64,000 nt of DNA from Candidatus Rokuibacteriota bacterium (GCA_003220685.1 QHTE01000055.1:333008-397007), one strand, 5' to 3'; positions 53,403-63,263 are shown, counted from the stretch's first letter. Notes: generated by a model from the letters alone, not told the origin. A program made the numbers and translations.

Positions 53403-54752
53403 ATGTCCGGGCCACCCCCCGGCCCGCGCGGCTATCCGCTTCTCGGGGTCTTTCCGAGAGCCCGCAAGGACCCGCTCGCGTTCTTTCTCGACGCCGCCCG
53501 CACACACGGCGACATCGTCGGCTTGCCCCTCGGCGTCCGCAGGCTCTATCTGCTGAGTCACCCGGACCATGTCAAGTACGTGTTGCAGGAAGACGCCGGC
53601 CGCTTTGAGAAGAGTGTCGCCGCCCAACGCATCAAGCCGCTCTTCGGCGCCAGTCTCACGACGGTCGATGGCGAGGACTGGCGTCGCCGACGCCATCTGA
53701 TGCAGCCGGCCTTCACCCCGCAGCGGATGGCGGCCCTCGTCCCGCTGATCGTCGAGACCACCGCCGCCATGCTGGACCGCTGGCGCCAGTCGGCCGAGAC
53801 GGCCCGGCCGTTCGACGTCTTCGACGAGATGACGGAGCTGACCCGGGCGATCATCATCCGGGTGCTGTTTGGCGAGGTCCCCGACGCGGAGGCGCGGACG
53901 GTCGGGCGGGCGATCAGCGTCGTGGCGGAGCGCGTGAACCGAGGTCTCTGGAGCCCCCTCGGCTGGCTACCCTGGCTCCCCACACCCGGGCAGGGACGCT
54001 ACGAGCGGGCGGTCGGCGCGCTCGACACGTTCATGTCGCGACGGATCGGCGAACGCCACGACGCTCGGCCGGACGGCGAACTGCTGTCGGCGCTGCTCGC
54101 GGCTCGCGACCACGCGAGCGGCGAGGGCTTCGACGCCACCGAGCTCCGCGACGAGCTGAAGGCCCTCTTCGTCGCCGGACACTCCACGAGCGCGAGTGGC
54201 CTCGCGTGGGTGTGGTACCTGCTGTCGCAGAATTCCGGCGCGCGAAGCCGACTCCGTCGCGAAGCTCGCACCGTGCTCGGCGCGCGTCGTCCGACCGCCC
54301 AGGACCTCGTCGATCTGGACTACACGCGCATGGTCATCGAGGAGGCGCTTCGGCTCTATCCGCCCACGTGGATCACGGCCCGAACGACGACCGCCGCCGT
54401 GGACATCGATGGCTACCGCATTCCGGCGAACGCCACGGTGCTGCGGAGCCCCTTCGTCACGCACCGGGATCCGCGATTCTGGGAGGACGCCGAGCGGTTC
54501 GCTCCGGAGCGGTTCCGGCACGGACACGCGGCGCGGCCGCGTTACGCGTACTTTCCGTTCGGCGGCGGTCCGCGCGCTTGCATCGGGAGCGCCTTCGCGC
54601 TGATCGAGATGCAGGTCGTCGTCGCGATGGTCGCGCAGCGATACGAGGTGACGCTGGCGCCGGGCTGGCGCGTCGAGCCCGAGCCCGGCACCGTGCTCGC
54701 GCCGCGGCGCGGTGTGAGAATCGTGCTGCGCCTCGGCGGGACCGAGGTCTGA
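53403..54752 (+). CDS. Cytochrome P450
   Basis: A 449-residue soluble-looking P450 monooxygenase with no signal or membrane anchor. The heme-binding loop is FPFGGGPRACIG with axial Cys393; the ExxR pair is E314-A-L-R317; PERF is present. The I-helix reads AGHSTSAS (258-265), with Ser261 where most family members carry Asp or Glu before the catalytic Thr262. Substrate unknown; overall pattern is like CYP110/CYP102-type sequences. It begins 28 bases after rplQ on the same strand and ends 11 bases from a convergent gene. No ferredoxin or reductase gene is adjacent. Confidence 0.92.
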   Translation: MSGPPPGPRGYPLLGVFPRARKDPLAFFLDAARTHGDIVGLPLGVRRLYLLSHPDHVKYVLQEDAGRFEKSVAAQRIKPLFGASLTTVDGEDWRRRRHLMQPAFTPQRMAALVPLIVETTAAMLDRWRQSAETARPFDVFDEMTELTRAIIIRVLFGEVPDAEARTVGRAISVVAERVNRGLWSPLGWLPWLPTPGQGRYERAVGALDTFMSRRIGERHDARPDGELLSALLAARDHASGEGFDATELRDELKALFVAGHSTSASGLAWVWYLLSQNSGARSRLRREARTVLGARRPTAQDLVDLDYTRMVIEEALRLYPPTWITARTTTAAVDIDGYRIPANATVLRSPFVTHRDPRFWEDAERFAPERFRHGHAARPRYAYFPFGGGPRACIGSAFALIEMQVVVAMVAQRYEVTLAPGWRVEPEPGTVLAPRRGVRIVLRLGGTEV

Positions 54753-54763
54753 GCCGACCGCGC

Positions 54764-56743
54764 TCAGAGCGCGGCGATCAGGTGCGCGAGCTCCGGATAC
54801 TCCTGCCGGACCGCGGCGACGTCCTCGCGGAGCAGCCGGAGCGCTTCGGGAACGTGCTTCAGGAAGTACTTCTTGCCCTTCACCTCGGAGAGAAATCCGT
54901 AGGCGCCCAGCGCCTGCATGTGGCGCTGGAGCCGGCAGGCGAGCAGGCTGTCCCGGAAGGCCGCCTCGTGGAACGGATGCGCGGGATCGGCCTTCATCTC
55001 GTCGAGATAGTAGGCGAGCAGCCGCTCGCGCATGCCGTCGTCCAGGCGGTGGTAGGGGTCCCAGAGCACCGACGCGACGTCGTAGGCGGGCGGCGCCATG
55101 CGAGCGCCCTGATAGTCGATGATCCGCGGGCCGCCGGCGTGGACCATGATGTTCTGGCACTGGAAGTCGCGGTGGATGATGACCTTCGGCTTGGTGAAGA
55201 CGCATTGCGCCAGGCGGTGGAGCTCCGCGTCGAGAGCCGGCCGGTTCGCGATCTCGACCCGGCGGAGCCCGGCGACGAAGCGGTCGAGGAAATACGTCGT
55301 CTCCCACCGGAGGTAGTCGTAGTCGAAGATCCGCGCTTCCAGGAGCGGGCACTCGCCGACGCGGGCGGTCGCCGTCGTGTGCAAGGTCACGAGGCTCCGG
55401 AGGACGTCGCGGTACATGCTCTCGACGCTCTCGTGGTCGCGCGGCAAGGTCAGGTACGCGTAGAGCGACGTGTCGCCGAGATCCTCGAACAGCGCGCGCT
55501 TGTTCGCGCTGTCCTCGGTCAGGAGCGCCGGGACCGGCACGGTGTGCCGCGCGAAGAATCGCGTGTAGGCGAGATGCCGCTCGAAGTCCGGATCCTCGGG
55601 CCGGCATTCCATCAGGATCGCGGTCCGGCCGTCGTTCCGCACGCGATAGTAGCGGCGGTCCGACCCGCCGAGCCCGACGAGAATCGCCTCGGACCACACG
55701 GGCGAGGTCGCGCTCGGCGCTGCCCCGCGCGCGACTCCCGGACGCGTCCTGAAGTGGCGCGCGAAGAGCGGATCCCCCAGCGGGACGCGCTTCTTCTCCG
55801 CGGCGTGGATCGAGGGCTGCATGTCGGCCTCGGCGAGCGAGATCTCGTAGTCGGGTCCGACGATCGCGTTGTCGTGCTCGCCGGAGGCGTCGGCGCCCGG
55901 CATGAAGATGCAGTTCCTGACCCGCGCGCCGTCCCGGATCTGGCTGCCTGATTCGAGGACGACGTAACCGTCGATCTCGACCTTCCCGCAGCGCGCGCCC
56001 GCCGACAGGTAGACCGTCTCGCCGCGCTCCCGCAAGGCGTCGAGCACGCCGCGCGCGTAGGTGGCGGGATCGCCGACGTCGTTCCAGTAGGCGCCGGTGA
56101 CGTCGAACACGCGCACCTTGAAGCCGGCCTTCGAGGCCGCGACCCAGGCGACGGTGGCGTGGGAGACGCCGGCGGGAAGGAAGCCCAGGATCTCCGGCGA
56201 ATAGACGGCGATGCCGGTGTAGGCGACCTTGTTCGCGATGTGGGAGGGATCCGGTCGCGAGGCGCCGGGGTTCTCGACGTCCAGCACCTGACCGCTGTCG
56301 TCGATGACCACGTTGCTCAGGTGCGACAATCGATGGCACACGAGGGTCGCCGTGTTGCCCGAGCCGAGGTGCTCCTCGATCAGCCGCGCGAAGTCGATGT
56401 CCAGGAGGATGTCCGAGTTGTGGACGATGAACGGACGCTTCGAGAGCATCGACTCCGCGTTCTTGAGCGCGCCGCCCGTCCCGAGGATCGGGTCCTCGGG
56501 GAAGAAGACGATGCGCTCGCTCCAGGGCGACGCCGTGGCCCAGGCGCGCAGCAGCTCGGCCTTCCAGTGCAGGTTGATCCCGATCCGGCCGTCGCACACG
56601 CGGGCCAGCCTGCTCAGGATTCGCTCGATGATCGGCGTGCCGAGGATCGGCAAGAGGGGTTTGGGCAGGTGACTCGTGGCCGGCCGGAGCCGCTCGCCAA
56701 ATCCGGCTGCGGGGAGGAAGACGTCGAGCGGGTACTCACGCAT
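54764..56743 (-). CDS. Nucleotidyltransferase / sugar-kinase fusion (MurU-AmgK-like)
   Basis: A 659-residue fusion. The N-terminal sugar-1-phosphate nucleotidyltransferase (about 1-240) has LPAAGFGERLRP, LPKPLLPI, NSDILLDIDF and WNDVGDP. A short left-handed-helix-like stretch follows (about 255-310). The C-terminal APH-like kinase (about 335-659) has the Brenner motif HRDFQCQN (His524, Asp526, Asn531) and the metal Asp543 in IIDYQGA. The same pair, as separate proteins, makes UDP-MurNAc by recycling in Pseudomonas (AmgK and MurU), but the helix repeats also fit other NDP-sugar enzymes, so the substrate is uncertain. Start chosen at ATG 56743; TTG 56782 would add 13 residues. Confidence 0.72.
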   Translation of the reverse strand: MREYPLDVFLPAAGFGERLRPATSHLPKPLLPILGTPIIERILSRLARVCDGRIGINLHWKAELLRAWATASPWSERIVFFPEDPILGTGGALKNAESMLSKRPFIVHNSDILLDIDFARLIEEHLGSGNTATLVCHRLSHLSNVVIDDSGQVLDVENPGASRPDPSHIANKVAYTGIAVYSPEILGFLPAGVSHATVAWVAASKAGFKVRVFDVTGAYWNDVGDPATYARGVLDALRERGETVYLSAGARCGKVEIDGYVVLESGSQIRDGARVRNCIFMPGADASGEHDNAIVGPDYEISLAEADMQPSIHAAEKKRVPLGDPLFARHFRTRPGVARGAAPSATSPVWSEAILVGLGGSDRRYYRVRNDGRTAILMECRPEDPDFERHLAYTRFFARHTVPVPALLTEDSANKRALFEDLGDTSLYAYLTLPRDHESVESMYRDVLRSLVTLHTTATARVGECPLLEARIFDYDYLRWETTYFLDRFVAGLRRVEIANRPALDAELHRLAQCVFTKPKVIIHRDFQCQNIMVHAGGPRIIDYQGARMAPPAYDVASVLWDPYHRLDDGMRERLLAYYLDEMKADPAHPFHEAAFRDSLLACRLQRHMQALGAYGFLSEVKGKKYFLKHVPEALRLLREDVAAVRQEYPELAHLIAAL

Positions 56744-56820
56744 CTTCACGAGCTTATCGCCCGGCGACACCGGGAGCACCAAGAAACCGGAAACCTCGCG
56801 AGCCGGGGCAACGAGCGACC

Positions 56821-56841
56821 GCGGGGGGCGCCGGCCCCCGC
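56821..56841 (-). other. GC hairpin downstream of the hydrolase gene
   Basis: GCGGGGG and CCCCCGC (7-bp stem, seven-base loop) lie 20 bases past the hydrolase stop on the minus strand, in the 118-base gap before the fusion gene. No T-run follows, so a terminator role is only possible. Confidence 0.35.
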
Positions 56842-56861
56842 TGCCCCGCGCTCGCCGACGG

Positions 56862-57536
56862 CTATTTCACGTGCTGGCGGAAGAACGCGAGAGTGCGCTT
56901 CCACGCGTCGGCCGCGGCCGCCTTGTTGTAGACGTCCGCCCGGTCGTCGTTGAAGAATCCGTGGTCCACCCCGGGGTAGATGTTGATCTCGGACTGCTTG
57001 CCGGCCTTCATGATGGCCGCGTCGGTATCCTTGGCCACCTGCGGCGTCACGAAGCCGTCCTTTTCCGCGAAAAGGCCGAGCACCGGCCCGGACAGCTTCG
57101 TGTAGTCGGGCTTCACGTTCGGGTGGATCCCGTAGAAATTGACGCACGCCGAGACCGAGGGGTTGAGCGTGGCGGCGTAGAGAGCGAGCTGGCCGCCCAT
57201 GCAGAAGCCCACCGCGCCGATCTTCTTGGTGGACGACTGGCCCAGGAGGTACGTCGCCGCGCCTCTCAGATCTCGCTCGGCCTGCGAGATGTTGAGCGCC
57301 ATGAAGAGCTTTCCGGCGCCGTCGGGCTCGCTGGCGGTCTTTCCGTGGTACATGTCCGGCGCCAGCGCCGTGAAGCCCTCGCCCGCGAACCGGTCGCACA
57401 CGTTCTTGATGTGACCGACGAGCCCCCACCACTCCTGGAGCACCAGCACGCCCGGTCCCTTGCCCGCTGCGGGCGTCGCCAGGTATCCGGCGGTCTTGCT
57501 GCCGTTCGACGTGAACTCGACCATGCTTCCCGCCAT
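56862..57536 (-). CDS. Dienelactone hydrolase family protein
   Basis: A 224-residue alpha/beta hydrolase of the dienelactone hydrolase family. The catalytic triad is visible: Cys112 in GFCMGG, Asp160 in AEKDGFV and His192 in GVDHGFF. VLVLQEWWGL (Glu near the active site) and APDMYHG are family motifs. ATG 57536 has an AGAGGAGAG ribosome-binding site. The natural substrate is unknown; no catechol pathway genes are near. Confidence 0.9.
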   Translation of the reverse strand: MAGSMVEFTSNGSKTAGYLATPAAGKGPGVLVLQEWWGLVGHIKNVCDRFAGEGFTALAPDMYHGKTASEPDGAGKLFMALNISQAERDLRGAATYLLGQSSTKKIGAVGFCMGGQLALYAATLNPSVSACVNFYGIHPNVKPDYTKLSGPVLGLFAEKDGFVTPQVAKDTDAAIMKAGKQSEINIYPGVDHGFFNDDRADVYNKAAAADAWKRTLAFFRQHVK

Positions 57537-57552
57537 GCTCACTCTCCTCTTC

Positions 57553-57593
57553 GTGCGCGCCCGGCCCGTCGGCGCTCGGCGGGCCGAGACGCG
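57553..57593 (-). repeat. Dispersed repeat element B, copy 5 (degenerate)
   Basis: On the minus strand the ends read CGCGTCTCGGCC and GGGCGCGCAC, matching the ends of B with a shorter, altered middle. It lies directly after the stop of the upstream CNNM/CBS gene and just before the hydrolase ribosome-binding site. Confidence 0.45.
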
Positions 57594-57594
57594 A

Positions 57595-58860
57595 TCATGA
57601 ACTGCTGGTTCCGGCGACCGGCAGGGTCGTGCCGGCGACCGGAGCGATCTTGACCGAGATGACACGCCGGGCATCGGACTCGAGGACGGTGATCGAATAG
57701 CCCGCGATCTGGAACTCCTCGCCGGCTCGAGGGATCCGGTGCAGGGTCGCGAGCACGAGCCCGGCGACGGTCTCGTAATCTCGCTTGGGCAGCGTCCAGT
57801 CGAGCGCCTCGTTCAGCTCGTCGATGTTCGCGCGCGCGGACACCCGGTAGCTGCCGTCGGGCAGTCGCTCGGCGGGCGCGGCGGCCCGCTCGTGCTCGTC
57901 GTGGATGTCGCCCACGATCTGCTCGAGGATGTCCTCGAGCGTCACGACGCCGGTCGACCCGCCGTACTCGTCGACGACCACGGCCATGTGGGTACGGTTT
58001 CGCTGCATCTCGCGGAGCAAGTCGTCGATGCGCTTGGTTTCGGGCACATAGTACGGCGGCCGCTTGAGCTCGTCCAGGGTCCGCACGGCGGCGCCGCGGC
58101 TCAGGATGTCCTTGGCGCCGACCACCCCCACGATGCTGGTCTCGCGCTGCCGGAAGATCGGCACACGCGAGAATCCGCGGTCCATGACGAAAGCCACCGC
58201 CTCGCGCGGCGTGGCGGTGTCGGAAAGCATCGCGACCTCGACCAGCGGCACCATGACCTCGCGCACGGTCGTGTCGCCCAGGTCGAAGATCTTGTCGATC
58301 AGCTGCGCCTCGATCGTCGTCACGTCCGCCTCGCCGGGCTCGAGCTGGAGCAAGGCCTTCAGCTCTTCGCGCGAGACGAAGGCGCGCATGTCGCCTTGGC
58401 GAGCGCCGAAGGCGCGCAGGACGGCGCCCACGACGAAGTTCGCGAACGACACGAACGGTACGAGCATGACGGCGGCCCAGGTCAGCGGCCGGTAGAGCCT
58501 GAGGATCAAGCTGGTCGCCCATTCGCGCGCGACCGCTTTCGGAATGATCTCGCCGAGGACGAGCATCACCGGCGTCAGCATAGCGGTCACCACGTACGGC
58601 GTCATCCAGCCGAGCGTCGGCAAGAGCACCCACGTCACCGCCGAGGCGGCGACGATGTGGGAGATCGTCACGCCGATCATCGCGGTCGACAGCACTCGCT
58701 CGGGCTGCCGAAACGCCTCGAGGTAGCTTCGCGCGACGCCGCTGCCCTCTTCGGCGAGGTACTTCAGCCGGAGACGGTTGGCGGCGATGAACGCCATCTC
58801 GGCGGCCGAGAAGAACATCGTGAGAATGAGACAGAGCACCGCCAGCCAGATGAGGCTCAC
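57595..58860 (-). CDS. CNNM/CBS-domain membrane protein (CorC/HlyC family), copy 2
   Basis: A 421-residue protein with a CNNM (DUF21) membrane domain of three to four helices (about 1-180, SLIWLAVLCLILTMFFSAAEMAF, VLGEIIPKAVA), two CBS domains (about 200-320, REVMVPLVEV, VVVDEYGGSTGVVTLEDILE) and a C-terminal CorC_HlyC domain. Family members are linked to Mg2+ or Co2+ efflux. GTG 58860 overlaps the stop of its tandem paralogue. Confidence 0.9.
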   Translation of the reverse strand: MSLIWLAVLCLILTMFFSAAEMAFIAANRLRLKYLAEEGSGVARSYLEAFRQPERVLSTAMIGVTISHIVAASAVTWVLLPTLGWMTPYVVTAMLTPVMLVLGEIIPKAVAREWATSLILRLYRPLTWAAVMLVPFVSFANFVVGAVLRAFGARQGDMRAFVSREELKALLQLEPGEADVTTIEAQLIDKIFDLGDTTVREVMVPLVEVAMLSDTATPREAVAFVMDRGFSRVPIFRQRETSIVGVVGAKDILSRGAAVRTLDELKRPPYYVPETKRIDDLLREMQRNRTHMAVVVDEYGGSTGVVTLEDILEQIVGDIHDEHERAAAPAERLPDGSYRVSARANIDELNEALDWTLPKRDYETVAGLVLATLHRIPRAGEEFQIAGYSITVLESDARRVISVKIAPVAGTTLPVAGTSSS

Positions 58861-60134
58861 GCGGCCGCCTCCTTCGCGGGCTTCTTCAGCGCCACCAGCA
58901 CCTCGACGATCCGCGTCCGCTCCACCTTCTCCACCGTCAGCTGGAGCTCGGCCGTCTCTGCGCGCTCGGCCCGCCGGGGCACGCGCCCGAAGAGATCGAG
59001 GACCCAGCCGCCGACCGTGTCGTAGCCCTCGTTGGAGATGTTGAGGCCCGTCGCCGCGTTCAGCTGCTCGATCGGCAGCTTGCCGGCGACTCTGTAGGTG
59101 GTCGCATCGACTCGCTGGATCAGCCGCTCGGGCTCGTCGTACTCGTCGGCGATCTCGCCCACCAGCTCCTCGAGCAGGTCCTCGAGGGTGACCAGGCCGG
59201 CGGTGCCGCCGTACTCGTCGACGACGATCGCCATCTGCACGCGCTTGGCCTGGAATTCCTGCAGCAGCGCGTCGGCGCGCTTGGACTCCGGGACGAAGTA
59301 CGGCGGGTGCAGGTGGGCGCGCAGATCGAAGTCCGGCGGCAGCCCTTCCATGAAGGGCAAGAGGTCCTTGGCGTACAGGATCCCCACGATGACGTCGATG
59401 GAGCCCTCGTAGACCGGGACCCGCGAGTGCAGGTGCTCCCGGAGCGCCGGCAGGATCTCGGCCGTCGGCGTCTCGACGTCGAGGCACACCATGTCCGTGC
59501 GCGGCACCATCACCGATCGGACCAGGGTGTCCTCGAGCTCGAACACCTTGTGGATCATCTCGCGCTCTTCGCGCTCGACCACACCCTCGCTGGCGCCCAC
59601 GTCGACGAGGGTCCGTAGCTCCTCTTCGCTGAGCATCGCTTGCTCCACACGCCCGCGACTGACGATCCGCACCATCAGCGCGGTCAACCCCGCGAGCGCG
59701 GCCCGAACCGGCGCCAGGACCACGCTGAGCCAGGCCACGGGCCGTCCGGCGATGGCCAGGAACCGCTCCGGGTGCTTGACCGCGAGCGTCATCGGCAGGA
59801 TTTCCCCGAAGGTCGTGAGGACGAAGACCAGCACGACGATCGTGACGAACATGCCCACCGTCGGACCGAAGATGCTGTCGGCGATCGTCGCGGCGAGCGA
59901 GGCGGCGCCGATATTGATCACGGTGATCCCGACCAGCAAGGTGACGAGCAGCTCGTGCGGGCGCTCGATGAGCGGCTTCGGCTCGCCCACGGGCTCGTCC
60001 TCGTCCTTCGGAGCGACGTGCTTGAGCCGGGCGCGGCCGAGCGAGAAGTAGGCGGCCTCGGCGCCCGTGAGGATCGCCGAGCAGATGATCAGCACGCACA
60101 GCGCGAAGAACTTCAGGACGATGCCCTCAGGCAC
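58857..60134 (-). CDS. CNNM/CBS-domain membrane protein (CorC/HlyC family), copy 1
   Basis: A 425-residue paralogue of the following gene with the same layout: CNNM helices (SAILTGAEAAYFSLGRARL, FGEILPMTLAVKHPE), CBS pair (RSVMVPRTDMVCLD, VVDEYGGTAGLVTLEDLLEELVG) and a CorC_HlyC domain. The two are probably a tandem duplication and may form a heteromeric transporter. GTG 60134 overlaps the end of thiL by eight bases. Confidence 0.9.
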   Translation of the reverse strand: MPEGIVLKFFALCVLIICSAILTGAEAAYFSLGRARLKHVAPKDEDEPVGEPKPLIERPHELLVTLLVGITVINIGAASLAATIADSIFGPTVGMFVTIVVLVFVLTTFGEILPMTLAVKHPERFLAIAGRPVAWLSVVLAPVRAALAGLTALMVRIVSRGRVEQAMLSEEELRTLVDVGASEGVVEREEREMIHKVFELEDTLVRSVMVPRTDMVCLDVETPTAEILPALREHLHSRVPVYEGSIDVIVGILYAKDLLPFMEGLPPDFDLRAHLHPPYFVPESKRADALLQEFQAKRVQMAIVVDEYGGTAGLVTLEDLLEELVGEIADEYDEPERLIQRVDATTYRVAGKLPIEQLNAATGLNISNEGYDTVGGWVLDLFGRVPRRAERAETAELQLTVEKVERTRIVEVLVALKKPAKEAAA

Positions 60135-61155
60135 GGGCGCGCCCCGTCACGAAGTGCTCGAACCCCGGGCCGACGGGCACGGCCTCCCCGCAGGCGTCGA
60201 GATATCGGATCCCATCGGCGGCCGGCATCATCTCGCCGATCGACGTCAGCCGCGCTCCCGTCGCGCGCGCGAGCCCCGAGGCCAGGCGATCGAACGCCTC
60301 TGGCGAGCAGGTGAGCAGGAGCTCGTAATCCTCTCCGCCCCCCGTGGCCCAGTGGATCGTGTCGCGACCGAGCGCGCGCGCAACGTCGCGGACCGAGGCG
60401 TCGACCGGAATCCGTGCAAGTTCGACCCGCGCTCCGAGCCTGCTCTCCTCGCAGAGATGGCCGAGGTCGGTGGCGAGCCCGTCGGAGACATCGATCATCG
60501 CGGTGACGCCGCCGGCCTCGGAGAGCCATTGCCCCTCTCGCGTCCGCGGGCGCGGCCTCAAGTGCGCGGCGGTCACCTCGGCGCGCGCGTCGCCGGCGAC
60601 ACCGGCCGGCGCCGGATTCGCCTCCAGGAGCGCCAGCCCGGCGGCAGAGCGCCCGAGCGATCCCGTGACGGCGATCACGTCCCCGGCGCGGGCCGTCGAC
60701 CTGAGGATGGGCGCCCGCACCGCCTCACCGAGAAGGGTCACGTTGATGACCCAGCCTCGGGGCGAACCGCAGGTATCCCCGCCGACGATCGCCACGTCGT
60801 GCTCGGTCGCCAGGGCCTGGACACCGGCATAGAACGCCTCGGCCTCCTCGAGGCTCACGGCCTCCGGGCAGGCCAGCGCGATCAGGCCCCACCGCGGGCG
60901 GCCACCCATCGCGGCGATGTCCGAGACGTTTACCGCGAGGGACTTCCAGCCGATGTCCGTCGGGGTGGCCCAGCGGCGGCGGAAGTGCACGTCCTCGATG
61001 AGCAGATCGGTGGTGGCCAGCAGCAAGCTTCCCGCGGCCGGCTCGAGCACCGCGCAATCGTCGCCGATCCCGACCCGGACCCCCGGCGCTCGCCGGGCCG
61101 CCCGCCGGATGATCTCGATCAGGCGTCGCTCGGTCGCTGCTTGGGGCCGACTCAT
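60127..61155 (-). CDS. thiL: Thiamine-monophosphate kinase
   Basis: A 342-residue enzyme phosphorylating TMP to the cofactor thiamine diphosphate. The AIRS/PurM fold is shown by [42 protein letters not shown] (metal/ATP residues), [27 protein letters not shown] and [14 protein letters not shown] 61155 overlaps the trpG stop. No other thiamine gene or TPP riboswitch was seen. Confidence 0.94.
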   Translation of the reverse strand: MSRPQAATERRLIEIIRRAARRAPGVRVGIGDDCAVLEPAAGSLLLATTDLLIEDVHFRRRWATPTDIGWKSLAVNVSDIAAMGGRPRWGLIALACPEAVSLEEAEAFYAGVQALATEHDVAIVGGDTCGSPRGWVINVTLLGEAVRAPILRSTARAGDVIAVTGSLGRSAAGLALLEANPAPAGVAGDARAEVTAAHLRPRPRTREGQWLSEAGGVTAMIDVSDGLATDLGHLCEESRLGARVELARIPVDASVRDVARALGRDTIHWATGGGEDYELLLTCSPEAFDRLASGLARATGARLTSIGEMMPAADGIRYLDACGEAVPVGPGFEHFVTGRARA

Positions 61156-61715
61156 CCGGAGAGGAAATTTCTCAGAAGCTGCTTTCCCTCGATCGTCAGG
61201 ATCGACTCGGGATGGAATTGAACACCCTCGACGGGATCGCGCCGATGACGGAGTCCCATGATCTCGCCGTCCTCGGCCCAGGCCGTGACCTCGAGCGCGT
61301 CAGGCACCGTGTCGCGCATGACCGCGAGCGAGTGGTAGCGCGTGGCCACGAAGGGGTTGCCGAGCCCGGCGAACACGCCGCGGCCGTCGTGGCGGATCGC
61401 GGACGTCTTGCCGTGCATCTGCGTCTTGGCTCGCGCGACCGTGGCGCCGTAAGCCTGGCCGATCGACTGGTGGCCGAGACAGACGCCGAGGATCGGCGTC
61501 GTCGCACCGAGGCGACGGATGACCTCGAGCGACACGCCCGCCTGATCGGGATTGCCCGGCCCCGGCGAGATCACGATGCGCTCGGGTCTCTTGGCGGCGA
61601 TCGCGTCAGAGCTGAGCGCGTCGTTGCGGATGACTTCGAGCGTCGCGCCCAGTTCGCCGAGGTACTGGACGAGGTTATAGGTGAAGGAGTCGTAGTTGTC
61701 GATGACGAGGATCAT
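61152..61715 (-). CDS. trpG: Anthranilate synthase glutaminase subunit (TrpG/PabA)
   Basis: A 187-residue class I glutamine amidotransferase providing ammonia to TrpE. Catalytic Cys79 (GVCLGHQ), His168 and Glu170 (VQFHPES), plus [20 protein letters not shown] and [11 protein letters not shown]. In some bacteria the same subunit also serves aminodeoxychorismate synthase. ATG 61715 overlaps the trpE stop. trpD and trpC, often next, are absent here. Confidence 0.93.
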   Translation of the reverse strand: MILVIDNYDSFTYNLVQYLGELGATLEVIRNDALSSDAIAAKRPERIVISPGPGNPDQAGVSLEVIRRLGATTPILGVCLGHQSIGQAYGATVARAKTQMHGKTSAIRHDGRGVFAGLGNPFVATRYHSLAVMRDTVPDALEVTAWAEDGEIMGLRHRRDPVEGVQFHPESILTIEGKQLLRNFLSG

Positions 61716-63163
61716 CGTTCGGTCCCCGCCGCGAGCCGCAGCGCCAGGATCATGCCGCGCGCCTTGGAGCAGGTCTCGAGCCATTCGGTCTTGGGATCCG
61801 AATCGGCGACGATGCCGGCCCCGACCTGCACCGAGGCGCGCCGGCCGTGACACACGATCGTGCGGATGGTGATGCACGAGTCGAGGTTTCCCGAGTAGGA
61901 GACGTATCCCACCGCGCCGCCGTAGGGACCTCGCTGCGTCGGCTCCAGCTCGTCGATGATCTCCATCGCGCGGATCTTCGGCGCGCCGCTCAGGGTCCCG
62001 GCCGGGAACGAAGCCTGGAGCACGTCGAGCGCGTCGCTCCCGGCCTTGAGCTTGCCGGTCACGTGGCTCACCAGGTGCATCACGTGGGAGTAGCGCTCGA
62101 TCTCCATGAACTCGGTGACCTTGACCGAGCCGAGCTCGGAGACGCGGCCCACGTCGTTCCGCCCGAGATCGACCAGCATGACGTGCTCAGCGCGCTCCTT
62201 GGGGTCGTTCTTGAGCCGCTCCTCGATCTCGCGGTCCTCGGCCTCGGTGGCGCCGCGCGGGTGCGTCCCGGCGATCGGCCTGAGGTCGACCCGACCGCCC
62301 TCGACCCGGACCAGCACCTCGGGGGACGAGCCCACGATGGACATCGGGCCCAGCCGGAGGAAGAAGAGGTAGGGTGACGGATTGATCGTCCGGAGCGCGC
62401 GATAGACCGTGAACGGATCGGCGGTGAGGCGGCAGTCGAGCCGTCGCGAGAGCACGATCTGGTACGCGTCGCCGGCGGCGATGAACGCCTTGGCTCGATG
62501 CACGGCGTCGACGAACTGCGCCTCGTTCATGGTCGAGGTGAAGCCGGTCTCGCCCTCGGCAAGGAGCGGCGCCGCCGCCGGAAGCGAGAACGTGGCGGGC
62601 GCCCTTGCCGGGCGCGCCAGCTTGGCGAGCGTCATCCCGATACGGACCGCCGCCCGGTCGTAGGCTCGATCGAGCGCGGCGGGGTCGTGCCGCTCGACGA
62701 CGGCGTTGGCGATGACCAGCAGCCGGTGGCGCAGGTTGTCGAACACGAGCAGGGTATCGGTGAAGAGGAACACCGCGTCCGGCAGGCCGAGATCGTCCTG
62801 GGTCGTGCGCGGCAGCCGCTCCATGTGGTGGACCATGTCGTAGGCAAGGAAGCCGACCGCGCCGCCCTGGAATCTCGGGAGCCCCGGGGCCGGGACGGGC
62901 TGGAACTGCTTGAGGAGATCGCGGACGGCGACGAGAGGATTGCCCTCCGGCAGCCGCTCGGTGCGGCCGTCGCGGCTGAGCGTCAACCGCCCGTTCTTGG
63001 CCGTGAGGACCATCAGGGGGTCCGCGCCCAGGAACGAATAGCGCGCCCACACCTCGCCGCCCTCGACGGACTCCAGGAGGAACGAGTACGGGCCGGGCCT
63101 CAGGCGAAGATAGGCCGAGAGCGGCGTGTCGAGATCGGCCGGTAGCTCCGCGAACACGGGCAC
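61712..63163 (-). CDS. trpE: Anthranilate synthase component I
   Basis: At least 483 residues converting chorismate to anthranilate with TrpG. The Trp feedback motif LLES (29-32) with Ser43 ten residues on is intact, supporting TrpE over PabB. Chorismate-binding motifs include [48 protein letters not shown] and [13 protein letters not shown] 63163 is the first usable start, but the same frame upstream encodes typical TrpE N-terminal sequence ([17 protein letters not shown]) with no ATG, GTG or TTG, so the true start is uncertain. Confidence 0.92.
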   Translation of the reverse strand: MPVFAELPADLDTPLSAYLRLRPGPYSFLLESVEGGEVWARYSFLGADPLMVLTAKNGRLTLSRDGRTERLPEGNPLVAVRDLLKQFQPVPAPGLPRFQGGAVGFLAYDMVHHMERLPRTTQDDLGLPDAVFLFTDTLLVFDNLRHRLLVIANAVVERHDPAALDRAYDRAAVRIGMTLAKLARPARAPATFSLPAAAPLLAEGETGFTSTMNEAQFVDAVHRAKAFIAAGDAYQIVLSRRLDCRLTADPFTVYRALRTINPSPYLFFLRLGPMSIVGSSPEVLVRVEGGRVDLRPIAGTHPRGATEAEDREIEERLKNDPKERAEHVMLVDLGRNDVGRVSELGSVKVTEFMEIERYSHVMHLVSHVTGKLKAGSDALDVLQASFPAGTLSGAPKIRAMEIIDELEPTQRGPYGGAVGYVSYSGNLDSCITIRTIVCHGRRASVQVGAGIVADSDPKTEWLETCSKARGMILALRLAAGTER

Positions 63164-63263
63164 AAGGTTGCCCTGTGCCGCGAGAGCCCGGAACTCCTCA
63201 CGGCTTGGAGAAAGCGACGGGATGCCTGTGCTGGCGGTGCTGATGCGGACCCGTTGGGGGCGG

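Noticed and set aside
53403..57536. Natural-product gene cluster around the P450
   Set aside because: No core biosynthetic, ferredoxin, reductase or transporter genes are adjacent; the neighbours are a nucleotidyltransferase-kinase and a hydrolase in the opposite orientation.
60127..61155. TPP riboswitch for thiL
   Set aside because: thiL overlaps trpG by four bases, leaving no leader, and no TPP-box sequence was seen nearby.
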